The notes: a model not told the origin generated them from the sequence alone. A stretch of DNA of 64,000 nucleotides from Liolophura sinensis (GCF_032854445.1 NC_088295.1:74740028-74804027); one strand, 5' to 3'. Counted from the stretch's first letter, positions 47,431 to 60,046 are shown. A program made the numbers and translations.

Positions 47431-48641
47431 GAGCAGTATATGCCATTTAATAAGCGTCCAGGGTTAAGGCCATTGTGGAATCAAGGTGTAAACATTAGAA
47501 ACAGATCTGTTGGGTATTCAGAGGTGTGGACTTGAAGTCAAAGGTGCAATCGATTGCTATATCAGAGGATTCTAGACTCTCTGACAGGCTAATTGTTCAG
47601 TTCTTGGAAGGAATTGTCTTGTGAGCCACTATTACTGGGTTGCTAACTCGAGAACATGTTCTTCATGTGGCTCTGCTCTTCCATCAGCCTGTCAATGTGG
47701 TCAGACAGATGAGCCCTAGTGGGTAATACTATACTCTGGCCATAATGTCACCACCTTGCACAGGTGTCAGCCAAACATTACAGCCTAATAAAAGTCATTT
47801 TTATGAAAGTCAGCAACATGACAAGTGGCCAGGAAAGCCATACATCCAATTACTTCCCTGCATATAGATGTAGTGCCCATTTTAACCCATCAGACTTTTT
47901 TTTGTTCATCTTCTTACAGTCTGGAACCTCCTTTTTTGTGATAAAAATGTCCCCTGTGCAGCTTTTGTGATGACACCACATTTCCTGGACATTTTTTCTT
48001 CGGAAGATGCATCTACATCCAACGTCACCTGTTTCTAAGTTGATGTACAAAAAATTAAGGCCCTAGTTTTTTTTCTTTGAAATCACGGTGGTGTCTTACC
48101 ATTGGGATGACAAAGTAGTTACCTCTTTCACTTCAGAAGTGTCAGTGTGTCAGTTAATGTAAGAAATAGCTTAAGGTGTATATTCTCTTTCACCAGACTG
48201 AGAGGCAGATGTCAGATTATAGTGGTTTTAATGTACATCTGAAAGTAAATAACAAACCAGGCCAAGAGTTCCAAATAGTGATATCATGGTTAACTAAACA
48301 GCAGCTAGCAACCAGTTTATGTTTTCCTATGGCGGGTCTGTGAAATGTTAGCCTAAGAAGCCCATCTCTTTCTGTATACCTTTACTATAACTTTTATAAT
48401 ATGAAACTTTATTTTACTCACATATATCTCAAAAACTACTCTCAGAACATTTATGTAAATTTTCATACATTGATTCCTAGACTTGTCCATTAGACCGAAT
48501 TAGATTTTTGGTCAGCATAACTGACCTTTGGCGTTCTCCTCCAGAGATTCATATTTTAGCTTGTTAATAATGTCTCTAAAGCTACCGAACCAAATGCAGT
48601 GAAATTTCAGGTTTGGATGTACTGGTGAATTTAGGATTTCA

Positions 48642-48713
48642 TTGTGACCTGTAGAAATGACATTTGACCTGTAGAAATGACATTTGACCTGTAAAAATGG
48701 CATCTGACCTATA
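48642..48713 (+). repeat. 20-bp tandem repeat, about 3.5 copies
   Basis: The unit CATTTGACCTGTAGAAATGA is repeated with few changes (third copy GTAAAAATGG, last partial CATCTGACCT). Each unit carries one TGACCT nuclear-receptor half-site, which may be coincidental. Confidence 0.85.
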
Positions 48714-50291
48714 CATTCTCTTGTCAAAGTTAGTATTTGGCTATTTACATTGTACATATAACTCTGTATCCAATGTATCTTAAAATAGGTGATTTCCCAA
48801 CCCAAAAAACTGACAGCCATATCATATAATTGAACAAATCTGGAGTAATCTTAAATAAATAAACTGCGGGGCAATGATGAATCTTCTAACTGATGCGAGC
48901 TTATTGTCACAAGCTTTATAGCCGTGGGGTTTCGGTTATAACTGTCGTTCCATTTGTCTGTATTGCCTTTATTTGTTGTGTTGATCCAAATAACCTGCCA
49001 CCATACAATATACGTAAACATTGTTGATTTAACGTTATGTTTGCTGTGCGAGTGCGGTGAAGCGGACACGAAATTATTTAAAGCAGAAACCTGTTTGTAC
49101 TTTTATTGCATGGAGATACATGTACATATCTGTATTTGTTTGTAAAATATTCGGTTTAGCCAGGATGATGTTTTGTAATTTTAGGTAAGCTTGTCATTTA
49201 GTTGCAATCTGAGTTAGACAAAGTAAAAAAATTCTACATGAATGAGCATGGCATGGCTAATTTCTCTTTCAGATATGATGTTTTGCTTCAGTAAGCTATA
49301 GTATTTGGGAGGTTATGCAATCTTATGACCAAAATTTGGCAGATTCATTTTCAACATTAAGGACAGGTTTGTGCTCTCTCAGATCCCGAATGAACAAACC
49401 CATTCATGGCTGTACAACTACATTCTTGTATGTAGTAAGACATTCATTTCACTTCAAGGGTTTGATGTTAATTTGTTCTGACATGGCAAAGCCTATTTAC
49501 TTGATCATTGGGATCTAAGTGCGATCTGTCAGACTTAATTAATACCAACATGCTCAGACTAAATTGGTGTATATCTGATGTTGTCATAGACATCTTAAAA
49601 CTGCACACTGTTTACTTAGTTCACACATTACCTTTACAAGATTTGGTAATGTGTGATTGACATTTTCTCAGTTTCTAAAAAAAGTCCCAAAGCCTCTTGG
49701 GAGGCTTAAAAATTTGCTTCTTTTATGGTATTTGACGTCAAATTTTTCAGTAATTTAATCTTTAGCCTGTAAAATGTAAATAAAATATTGCGTAGTTTTT
49801 CGTGTATTTTATTGATTGCCTACAATTTTGTCATTTCTGTTGTAAAATTACGAGCATAATTAAATTTCAAGCCCAGTTATAGTTGGCTTCATTTTAATAA
49901 TTTAGAACTGTGCACTTTTTGAATGCGCATTAAAACCAGATAGGAGGTGTTCTACATTTAATCACATTGGATTCTGGATGAAAGGACTGTAGTATTTTTA
50001 TATTTTGTCAAAAGTTTTTTTTCAATTTACAGCTTGAAAATCTGTATTTGGTTATTGCCTTAATATGATATGAATAAAACATTGTTCAAGAATAATAAAA
50101 TTGGCTTGTAATTTACTCTTTGGTGGATATCTGGATAAATTGCTTCATTCTTGAAATGCTACATTGATGAGTTTGTCTTAGAGAATTGTCACTGATCATA
50201 AGCTTTTAATTATTCTTTTCCTTCAGACTTTAGAGTTCAAGTGAAAATCTTGCTCTCAAGTGTGCCCTTTCAAACTTTTCTTTGTGTGTTG

Positions 50292-50317
50292 TGGGGGTGG
50301 GGGAAGGTTGGGGGGGG
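50292..50317 (+). other. Clustered G runs (possible G-quadruplex)
   Basis: TGGGGGTGGGGGAAGGTTGG followed by more G gives runs of 5, 5, 2 and 8 G on the plus strand. The last run is long enough to supply two G-tracts, so a four-tract structure is possible. No gene context. Confidence 0.45.
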
Positions 50318-52069
50318 CAGTGTAGGCTTACTGTATTTGACCTAAAGATTCGACCATGTCAAAGTGACTCATGTTGCCTGATTCAGAGTTCTGTTCACCT
50401 GAGAAAGGCTTAATACATTTGTTTAAAATATAGAATTACGTTCTGCTGGGAAAATACGAGTATCCCCACCAAAAGGAATATTTGGTTACCTTTCTTTACC
50501 TCTAAATGTATATTTTTTCTGGCAAATTATTAAGGCAAATACGGTAAATATGGCGCATTCTGTTGTGTAGAAAATCATTATTTGGTACTGATTGATTTGT
50601 GTACGCAATTAACAATGCAGTTGATACAATGAAGTTATTGTATATATGGAACACGGCCATTAGTCTACTCCAAACTCAAATGTTTTTCTTGTTGAAGATT
50701 CTGCTATAGGAGCTATATGTGTGTCTATGTACATTCACATGTAAACTCTGGGCCTCGGTAAATTCTGAATTATAGCTTAGTTTGGGATGAATCTGAAAGT
50801 CATGGCTCTACTGCCACCCAACAACCTGATTGTCCTATTCATTTTGAGTAAAAAATTGATGAGAGTTTGATACATAAACACTGATCAATTCAATAAATTT
50901 CTTCTAGCCACAGAGGATAGTGATTTTTAAAAGTGCCTTGTGGATTGTTTCTTTATGCTGACATTCAGTATGTGTTGTGTGTCAGTGTATCATATGCTTT
51001 AATTCTGTCTTGGGATGTTTTTTTATAAGGAGAACTGCAATGACTTGAGGAGAGCTTTCCCTTAATCACAGATTAAAGCATACACTCGGTGCTCTCTGGC
51101 TTTTTCATCATAGTTATGAATAGCATTGGACATAAACAACAACACAGAAACCTGCTCAAAAGGGATTTGCTCTTTTTCACATTTCTCAGAAATTGTTTTC
51201 TGAAGTATTCTGTTATGGCATAATTTTTTTGGTGGACATAATTTTTTAATGTAAATTTTTATGGTTGTCTAAAGTAACACTTTAGTATAGAAACTGTACA
51301 TCGCTTACACCTCTTTGTGTTTTTAACATTGTGAACCCACAGGCTTTGGTCGTCATTCATGTTAAGAAAAATGTAGGAACTTGTTTTTCATTTTGTTGAC
51401 AGATGAATGGACCAGGGCCACCTTAATGCTACAGAATTCAGTTTGCCCAGATTTATGAAGTTAAGCTTTGGTTAAACATGAACTAAAACTTGGATGTTCA
51501 TATAAAAATTAACAGAAAAATTTAACATAACTATCACCATTTATATACCTGATAACTTTCAGTTTTATATCAAAAATCTTAGCGCTTTACCTTTAATTGT
51601 GTCTTTACATTTGTATGTGTTCTGTTACTCCTGTCATGTTTTTTTGGGGGGTTTGGGGAGTCTCAGTTCTACAGTCTCTGATTGATAATGAGCTGATCTT
51701 AAAAATCAGTTTGCAGCTTTAACATTTTTTGGCGAAAGATAAATAAAGTTTCTTATGCCCATAAACATGAATGTTAAAAGTTAACACAAATATAAAAATA
51801 AATATTTGTGAGTGTCGGTGAAACTAATGTAGGAATAAATAAATTTTGATGTAGTTTTATATACAAGGACTGTTCTCTGGAGCAGTTAATGGTTAGTTAC
51901 AATAGGGATATGCGAGAAAATTCTGTCTCAACATGGACACTTGTGCGGCGATGGTCTTGTCTTATATGTCAGTGTCCGTCAGGGTTGAGGGATGGTTCAC
52001 TGATCAAATTTACTTGGGGTACATGAAAGTCTATTGTGTACATAGTAGATAATGGATAGGGAAGATGTT

Positions 52070-52290
52070 AAGGGGTGAGGCCGTTTGTTTGTTCAGCCTG
52101 ATTTAACTGGCCCACCTGAGGACAAGCTCGTTATCAACCTGAGGACATGCTGTTTGTTTACCTACCTTTACCAGAGGAATCCTGTCTGGCATGTTACCTG
52201 AATCAGTACATCTCATACAAGTGTCAGTGCCCTTAACACGAAGTTAACCTCACATGACCTTCCCCCATCCCATTGTTTCAAAATCAGACC
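52070..52290. promoter_or_regulatory. Candidate non-coding regulatory island
   Basis: Repeat-free and less AT-rich block with near-repeated phrases (ACCTGAGGACAAGCTCG and ACCTGAGGACATGCTG, 31 bp apart) and GTTTGTTTACCTACC, a forkhead-type core (TGTTTAC). It is called by texture. Confidence 0.25.
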
Positions 52291-54555
52291 GGCTAGTATG
52301 AGTTAAAAAATAATCTAGACATCAAATTATGAACATAATTTGCTTTTGTCATCACATGCGACCTGTACATGTATCAGACAAAAATTTCAAGCCAGTTTTT
52401 ACTCCTTGAAGAAGGAGGAAGATTATGATCTCTTAGTCTTATACAGAGTAATAAAATAATTCCTGTGCACAATGGTATTACTTTATTAAATGTTTTATCA
52501 ACAGTTATCTTAAAAAAATACCAACGAAAGTAGGCCTATATAGGCCATTTCAAGGTCTCCATAATCTGAGCAAAGGATAATACTTCAGAAGTTTTATTTC
52601 CTTTGTTAAGCAACAGCTGTAGTAATTATTTATCCATTTGTGGATGTTACACATTTTGATAATTGGCCGAGCCTGGTTTTAATGAGAAAGATGTCAATAC
52701 TTTACTGGCATCTGCCATTATGTCTACCCATTCTGATTTTCAAAACTAATTGAATAAAACCCATACCTGGTGATCGAGAGACCAAATAATCAGCGGCTGG
52801 TTCCAGGGAAACAGTTTTGAAGCTTCTGAATAATTCCAGTTAAAATTTTAGACACTGTACCTGTGTATCTTGTCATGTGTGAAGACAAATGCATCAAAAT
52901 TTGAAATCAATTAAAATCAAAAGTCAAAAATTGCTTTGTCAACCCTTGGTCAGGTATCTATAGCATTAAGTTCGTGAACACATGAACTACGATGTTTAAC
53001 CCCAAGCATTCACTCACTTGTGAACACATGACTAGATATTACCAAATTACACGCCCCCTAGCATCATGGCCTAAGTGAATCAATATACACACCACCAGGT
53101 GATCTTCAAAATGCACTCTTACATGTAAGTTAGAGAGAGCAAAGCATCTGGCTAGATGCCAGTAGGGATAAGTTCATGAACCTCATGACTGCAGTCTCCA
53201 ATTGACTTGTTATATAAACCTTCGGTAGGAAGAAGAACAAGCTGTGTGACGTGATAAATCAACAAACAAATAGTAAGTCAAAGGTAAGCCACGAGCCCAG
53301 AAAAGCTGAGGCAATGATAAAAGCAGGTTATGAAAACGTAGCTTTTTTGGATTTGCTGTTACAAGGACAGGATATGGGTATTCTGGGGATTAAGGTGTTG
53401 ACATTAATGTTTCATCTTTTGCCAAGGACAATAGCTGTGTGTTGGGTGAGATCCTTACAGTGCCTTACATCTTAACATTGGTACATTGACCTGGACTAAA
53501 CCATTACATGGTTCCTGATATACAGATTCATCTCCGTCTCTGTAGTACTATATTGACTAAAAGTGCTTCCTCCTCCCAACATCCCCTTCAGAAAAATAGT
53601 GCGAGAGAAAACCTGTTAAAACTCCATTATTTCGTTAACAATATTACGGGCACCCTGAGAGGAAAGTTGGAACTGTTTAATTCTGTTGCCAAGGCGTGTG
53701 TGTGCTTGGGTTTACAACCTCCCTTTACGTGTTTGACTGAAGGATATTGTATTTCAATTGAGTTGAATGGAAAGGCCCCTGGTTGATCAGGTAGTGGATG
53801 GAAAAGCAGTGTTGTTCTGTGGGTTAGCAAGGACCAAATGTAAGTGAATTAACTACAGTACCCTTCAACGTTTTACCTCGAGTGGGAAAGAGCTTGTGAG
53901 TGGTTATGGTTTTTGCACTGACTCGCCCGTTCAATGGATTGTAGACTGGAAAGTTTGCAGGTAATGGATAGCTCAGTCCTGTGAACTGCCGCCAGCTCTT
54001 TATTACTCTCTCTCGACCCTCCCTACTGTTATTTGGCAGACAATTTACATTCTTCAAACTATATTACTTCTCCATCAGGACAATGGAATTCTTTTTCCAG
54101 TTAGGTATAAAAACACTTCTGATTGCAATTACAAGAATATGAGTCCGGGTCTGTTGCAGTACTTCTCCAGGGCTTGCCAAGATTTCCTCTCCTGAAGAAC
54201 ATACAGTTATTTTTAAAAATTCCATCGCTTGATTATGATTTAAGTGCAAATTCAGTTTTGATTTTTAACTTTGTGAGGTGTTTCGATCATCTATATCTAT
54301 CACTGGACAAATCGTTTTTGTCATAATTTGGAGATTTCACTGTACACAGTTATGTTTTATCCTTAGTAAACCAAGGTAAGATGTCTGCTCAGCTCATAGG
54401 AAACTTGTTTTTTCCACTGTTAAGGCTTATTGTGACGTATTTTTGAATACATGAATTAATACCAATCAGGTAATAAGGTGAAGGCCATGCACAGCTCCAC
54501 TTTGTATAGCTTCTCCCATGGGGTACAGTTATGAACGTGTAAACTTGAGACACGT
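52291..54555. other. No gene recognised
   Basis: Contains a SINE-A tail relic (52988-53024) and several unrecognised frames at 53251-54249. The 53251 frame passes through a GTAAGC donor-like site without a recognisable exon. Confidence 0.4.
52988..53024 (+). mobile_element. SINE family A tail relic
   Basis: CTACGATGTTTAACCCCAAG followed by CATTCACTCACTTG matches the terminal part of family A (GTACGACGTTAAACCCCAAG, CACTCACTCACT). It is too short to show the rest of the element. Confidence 0.5.
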
Positions 54556-54905
54556 AACTGCCCAATCGCAACTAATCCTCATGCTGGTTAGTGACAAAAT
54601 ACAACTAAACCTTAGGCTGATAAGCGCCCAAATGCAGCTAAGAATCTTGCTGATAAGTGTCCAAATGCAACTAAACATCTCCCTGAAAAGTGCCCAAATA
54701 TAACTAAACATTTCCCCAATAAGTTCCCAAATGCAGCTAAACATCTCCCTGATAAGTGCCCAAATGCAGCTAAGCATCTCACTGCTAAATGTCCAAATGC
54801 AACTAAACATCTTGCTGACAAGTGTCCAAAAGCAACTAAACATCTCCCTGATAAGTGCCCAGATGCAACTAAACATCTTGATGATACAAATAAGTGCTCA
54901 AATGA
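54556..54905. repeat. 33-bp minisatellite, about 10 copies
   Basis: The unit is AAGTGCCCAAATGCAGCTAA followed by ACATCTCCCTGAT. The first and last units are diverged and the middle ones are close to the consensus. Since 33 is a multiple of three, frames stay open on both strands; the minus frame has an 11-residue period of the type MFSCIWALIRE over about 115 codons. I regard these frames as by-products of the repeat, though a repeat-containing exon is not excluded. Confidence 0.9.
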
Positions 54906-56540
54906 GCAAGCTGTCCTTGGGGCCGAGCCAGTTCAAGATCTTCCTTTGTTGGTGGAACATGAAACTTAAAAATAAATTGAAAGATTGGATTAAAGAGAAG
55001 ATCGAATATGTGTGGTAAATAGCTTTAAGTGATGGACAGTTTTTGTGAGGAGTAGGAATCCTATTCTCCTCTTGGATTACATTTTTATGCTAGTATTTAT
55101 GTTCTACATTACATGCAGTTCTTACTTCAGTGCTGTAATCCATATTGCATTACAGTATGTTTTACCAAATTGCCCCTTAAAAAGCCCTTTTGGAATTCTG
55201 CTTTGCTGTGCCCGGAGTTGAGTAGAATCGTTGACGTAAAAGCGTTCTCTCAGAGGTGAGCTATCTGTGCTCTGGCTGTCAGAAACAGAAATTGAAATAC
55301 CCTTGGTGCCAGTGAAACCATTTTTACGTGTTAGCTGCAGGCCAGTCTCCCTATTGCTTTGGATTTAACAGCCAACTAATAGGTAGTTAGATGAAATGGC
55401 AGACAGCTTCTGCACAGACCATTAGATTAAAACTGGGCGGTTTTGAACTGTTAACAATACAAAGTGTTTTTTGCCCAAGATTCCTGCTTTTAAGCTTTTG
55501 GACATGCCTCTAGGGAGAAAATGTGAGCAGTGCAAACACTTTAGGAGTAAATTACAGAAGGTTGCCTCAAGGCATCATTATCAATTTCATCTGTCAATTT
55601 TGATTCCAACACTGCCTAAATCACACCGCACAAGGATAATGAGAGCTTTCACCACTTCGCTATGCTCAGCACATTTTTTAAAAATTTTTTAGCCCCTGAT
55701 CATGTGGAACAGGCATCTTGACACTGGCAAATCTTTATCTCAGCATTTCATGTAGAGAACATTGCAGATAAGCAAATTATGTGCTAAAGGGTACCCAGGG
55801 ATATCTTGTTTCACATGCTAGTTTGTGGAAAAAAGGGGAAGTAACCCCATGAGGCATGTGCTGGGAGAAAACCCAAGCCGCACTAACGAGAGGCTGAATA
55901 TACAACCCCACATTTCCTCAGAGAGGCTTAAGTCAGTAACAGGATTACTAAAGCCTGTAAAAATGGATTTGTTGTCAAATCAGAATTTTTTTTTATCTTC
56001 GGAAGAAATTTAGAGGTTAATTCATTCCTTTGGAATCAGAATAAGTTGCTGTGCGTCTTAGTTTCCGTCAACATTTTCAGTCAGACTGTGAAAACTGGCA
56101 TCAAAATTATAGTGTTAAAAAAATATTTTGCTTCAGCAAATGAGCTAGCATTTTCCATGCTTGCCTCTTGCAAGTGACAAGTTGCTTCTTCATGCTGGGA
56201 ATTGAGAACTATTCAAATAATGTTTGTAATCATCTTCAAATTCTTTCTGATGTCACAAACTGTTTTGTGGAACCTGATAATATCAACAAAGAAAACTCTA
56301 TTTTAAATTTTAGCTGCCACTACTTCTGCATTTATCCAAAGCTTTGTATGTCAATCCTGAAAACAGTGAAGGACAGTGAACGAGTCTGACAGAATTTGAT
56401 ATTTCAATGCTTCAATATCTGCAAAGACAGTATTTACCTACACATGTATAAACATATTCATATTTGATTTGTTGGAATATTCATGGATTTTATCTATGTA
56501 CAGATTGGTTTATATGCAATTTATCAGCCTTGAGAATTAT
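54906..56540. other. No gene recognised
   Basis: AT-rich DNA with no supported feature. Confidence 0.4.
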
Positions 56541-56800
56541 TCAGCTAACCAAGAGGTTAAAATGTCCACCTTCTCTTAAAGAGACATGGGTTCAATCCTG
56601 AGTGTAAAAGGTTCTACATTCATCAATTTGGGTTCCAATCCTGAGTGCAAAAGGTTCTACATTCTCAGTTTGGGTTCTTCCTCTCTTAATTATATTTGGC
56701 ATCATTCTTTGCTTCTCTTGTAAAGAAATAAGTCCAAATTATTTGAGGTGTCACATCTGATGTCTTCAGCATGGCATTCCAGTGAAGCACCACTTTAAAT
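56541..56800 (+). mobile_element. Decayed tRNA-headed SINE with duplicated B-box segment
   Basis: CTAACCAAGAGGTTAAAATG followed by ACATGGGTTCAATCCTGAG resembles a tRNA gene fragment; GGTTCAATCC is an exact B-box. The 42-bp segment from GGGTTCAATCCTGAGTG to the next GGGTTC is present twice (56588 and 56630), and a third GGGTTC follows at 56672. GGCATTCCAGTGAAGCACCA near 56775 resembles the family A body. It is probably an old relative of family A. Limits are approximate. Confidence 0.55.
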
Positions 56801-57216
56801 ATCTTGGACTTGCTTGTTGTAAGGAAATGCTGTCATGTTATGGAATAGTCTTGAATTGAACATAAAAACGAAGCAAACAAATATAGATTTTTGTGAAACA
56901 ATATGCTGTCATGTTAGGGCAAAAAAAGGAGAGCTGGGTTCACTTCTGGAGTTGGGCAGACCAAACTGTTCAGAATTGGCATTCTTCCCCCTTTTTTAAC
57001 ATTGAGAGGATAGATAATTAAGTCCTGGTTAACCAGATGGTTGTAGTACGCATAGTATTCTATTATGAGACTGTGTAGCCTGTTACAAAGAGATGTCAAT
57101 GCAATGCGACTGAAATGAAGTTGAAAAGAAAGTCAAGCTGCAATCAATCAATATCCCATTACCCATTCTCTGCTTAGAAGTTTAGAGGCCACACACTGCT
57201 GAGTAATTTGAATATT
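56801..57216. other. No gene recognised
   Basis: AT-rich DNA with no supported feature. Confidence 0.4.
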
Positions 57217-57275
57217 TATTTTTTTGAGTGTTGTTTTAATGCCATACTCAAGAATTTTTCTCTTATATGATCACT
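57217..57275 (-). mobile_element. SINE family B 3'-end relic
   Basis: A T run followed by GAGTGTTGTTTTAATGCCAT and ACTCAAGAATTTTTCTCTTA matches the inverted family B tail. The element loses similarity at about 57275. Confidence 0.6.
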
Positions 57276-57377
57276 GTCACATGATGAACCATTGACGTTT
57301 GGCAGATCATTAATAAATATTTCCACAATGTGATATACACACCACATTGGTGACAGACAAGCGGTCTTCAGCCACTG
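57276..57377. other. No gene recognised
   Basis: Short spacer between the SINE relic and the 17-bp minisatellite. Confidence 0.4.
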
Positions 57378-57756
57378 TTACACTACACCAATCGTTACAC
57401 TACACCAATCGTTACACTACATCAGTTGTTACACTACACCAATTGTTACACTACACCAATTGTTACACTACACCAATTGTTACACTACACCAATCATTAC
57501 ACTACACCAATTGTTACACTACACCAGTTGTTACACTACACCAATTGTTACACTACACCAGTTGTTACACTACACCAATTGTTACACTACACCAATCATT
57601 ACACTACACCAGTTGTTACACTACAACAATCATTACACTACACCAGTTGTTACACTATACCAATCGTTACACTACACGAATTGTTACACTACAACAATTA
57701 TTACACTACACCAGTTGTTACACTACACCAATCATTACACTACACCAATCGTTACA
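57378..57756 (+). repeat. 17-bp minisatellite, about 22 copies
   Basis: The unit TTACACTACACCAATTG varies mainly at its 3' end (AATCG, AATTG, AGTTG, AATCA). The array is very regular and almost without indels. Because 17 is not a multiple of three and the unit lacks stops on the plus strand, all three plus frames are open for 118-185 codons with the same LHYTNCYTTPIVT-type text; this is a repeat artefact. Confidence 0.95.
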
Positions 57757-58289
57757 GGAGTGTGGGCAAATGCTTATTATAATCAGTTTCCCACAAACAT
57801 CGAGACCAGTGAAAGAATCAATAAATTCTTTGTCCAAAGCTTGGATTGAACCAGCGGGTAATGGAAATAAATATGTTGGATACCACAGATGCTTTTTATA
57901 CTAGCTAATTTTAGGGACTATGACGAGTTGTAGCACACATTTCTCACAAGATTGCAGAAGACAGCCCAGTGGTTGGAAGCTTTGGAAATAATATTTATCT
58001 GGTTTGTGGAAATAAAATAATTATCAGAAGCAAAACATTGCCAGCTTAATTAAGCTTTCTTTTTGATTGTGTTTTAATGCTTTTATTTGTTCATATATTA
58101 TCGTGTAATAAAAATGCTGTGATCCTATTGCATGTGATTATAGTGCCACAGTAAAGATGCTTGTAATTCTCTGCTTCCCTATGTGGACTTTCTTTTTTCT
58201 GGGTGTTTCACATCGGAGTTACTCCCCTTTATCACATCCTGCCGTTTTACTCTCAAATAGATATGTATATATATATATTCCTTTTTCAG
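57757..58289. other. No gene recognised
   Basis: AT-rich DNA, ending in the pyrimidine tract and acceptor (ATTCCTTTTTCAG) of the candidate exon that follows. Confidence 0.4.
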
Positions 58290-58354
58290 AGTGGCCCAAT
58301 AACAAGATACTGAGAAAAATACACAAAGTTTGACAGATGTTTGCACGTACAGAG
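58290..58354 (+). other. Candidate 5' exon with a start codon
   Basis: A strong acceptor (CCTTTTTCAG, AG at 58288-58289) and a strong donor (AGAG|GTAAGT at 58355) enclose 65 bp. All three frames carry stops, so it cannot be an internal coding exon. An ATG at 58337 opens exactly six codons (MFARTE) to the donor in phase 0, preceded by an in-frame TGA. This is the layout of a 5'UTR exon that begins translation and continues downstream. No downstream coding exon was recognised before 64000, and the context at -3 is C, which is not favourable. Confidence 0.3.
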
Positions 58355-58979
58355 GTAAGTTTTGAAATAGCTTGTATCATTTTCTATACAGTGGTTGTTT
58401 CCACAGAAGTACAGTATTAAATGCATACCATTAGATGAGGGATATTTATTGTATAAGCAAAATCCTGTATATCATTTCAACCATTAACATTGAACAGAAT
58501 TTTAGACAGTGATATGAAAGACATTTGATCAATTCTGCTGCCTTGAGAAGTCTATGAATATCGTAATCAGCTATAGTGCTATAGTTTATATCTTTTTGTC
58601 AAATATTGGCCTCTGTAGATTACCTTTTTTTCCTTGGGACATTTTTACTTAATGACAGACATGAACATTTCGTTATTGGACCTCTATTGAATTCATTGGA
58701 GTTTTCATTATTGGTTCATGAGAAAGCTGGGAATATTTTGTGTGCATCATTGTATCATGTTTTAAGTATATGTTAGGCGCAGTTGTTACCTCCCTTTACA
58801 CATGATCAGATACAAGCCCAAGCAGAATGTACAAATGCTAGTGAACTCAGTGTTGTACTTGTTTGTTTTATGTAAAAATGAAGACATAAAGAAACTTGTA
58901 TTCTCATTTAAACCTCTTGCAAAATGTGAAAAAAAGGGAGTACTTAAATGAGAACTGAAGAATGATGTGAAAACAGCCT
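58355..58979. other. No gene recognised
   Basis: AT-rich DNA with no supported feature. Confidence 0.4.
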
Positions 58980-59220
58980 GGTTAATGCAGCTTAGGGTTA
59001 TTGATCCGTCTGCTGGGGACAACACGAGGCGTTTGATCGCGTGTGTCGAGCTTGTAAATCACAGGTGATATCACCGTGGTAACCAGATACCTCCAATAAT
59101 GTAGCTGATTTACCGAAGATCAAGAACTTAAGAGCAAACGCCCAGATCGGATTGATCTCCAGAGCAGCTAATTGTTAAGTGAGCCGCTCATGTCTTGCCT
59201 CACTTTTTTTTCTCCCTGAG
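58980..59220. promoter_or_regulatory. Candidate non-coding regulatory island with a 12-bp palindrome
   Basis: High-complexity block with CpGs unusual for this region (ACACGAGGCGTTTGATCGCG). It contains the perfect palindrome GGTGATATCACC at 59064-59075, overlapped on the left by the E-box CAGGTG, and further motifs GTAAATCACAG and CAGCTAATTGTTAAG. No repeat similarity or long frame. Confidence 0.32.
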
Positions 59221-60046
59221 GTTTGTAACCAGTGGTTGTACTGTGGGTTGATGTTTTTTGTAAAGATTGGGTGTGGCACTGTGACAGAAATGTGATGTTG
59301 GGTACTGTCTCCCAGCATCCAGCAACAGAAAATGTGAAGAAACAAAAAGATATGTACAAAAGTCATTAATTTTCACAGATATGTCTAAGATATATTAAAA
59401 GTATAAATGTCACCTGTTGATTACTTTCAAGGGATGATGGAGCAATTTGAATTAATCATTAATTCAGAAAAATTTAGAAATATATGAAAAGAAAATCAGA
59501 CATGTTTTTCTAAGTATGAAAATGTTCTTTTAGAAAAATGCTATGTACAAGAGAAATGAGGACTTAAAGAACGTATGAATTTGAGCTAGAATAACTAAGC
59601 TTCATCATACATTTTGTATTTTGAGAGAAATATTTCTGTGATTGGAAAATTTAAGCCCTGGCACTCATTGGGCCATTTATAATTGGTCGTGAAATATTAC
59701 ATAACAGGGAAAAGAATTCATGGAAATATCAAGGGTTAATTAATTTTCATTTTTATTAATGTACTGATGCCTTATTGCGTGAAATGTGCTGTTTTTGAGC
59801 TCTGTTAACAAACCGAAAATTAAAAGCATATGTAATGCAAACTACATGCATTTACATTTCTGATAGTACTGAGTAATTATTGACATGATGGTTGTGTTTT
59901 TGTGGTAAGTGTCTTTCAAAAGTGGCTTGACAAGACTGTTGGAAATGAGTTTTTTTATGTGGTGACATCTCAAATGGACTTAAATTTGCATGCATTACGA
60001 AAATAGTACTTATGATTTGTGGAGAAAATCTGTTGGCGTTATTTAA

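Larger units (their letters stand above)
47431..52069. other. No gene recognised
   Basis: About 4.6 kb of AT-rich DNA. It contains a small 20-bp tandem repeat (48642-48713) and a G-run cluster (50292-50317). No frame has a family signal. Confidence 0.4.

Noticed and set aside
57378-57756. Possible CRISPR-like array
   Set aside because: The 17-bp units are directly abutting without unique spacers and the sequence is animal DNA; it is a minisatellite.
57347-57904. 185-codon plus frame with Tyr/Thr/His-rich repeats
   Set aside because: It is produced by the stop-free 17-bp minisatellite; the other two plus frames are open as well.
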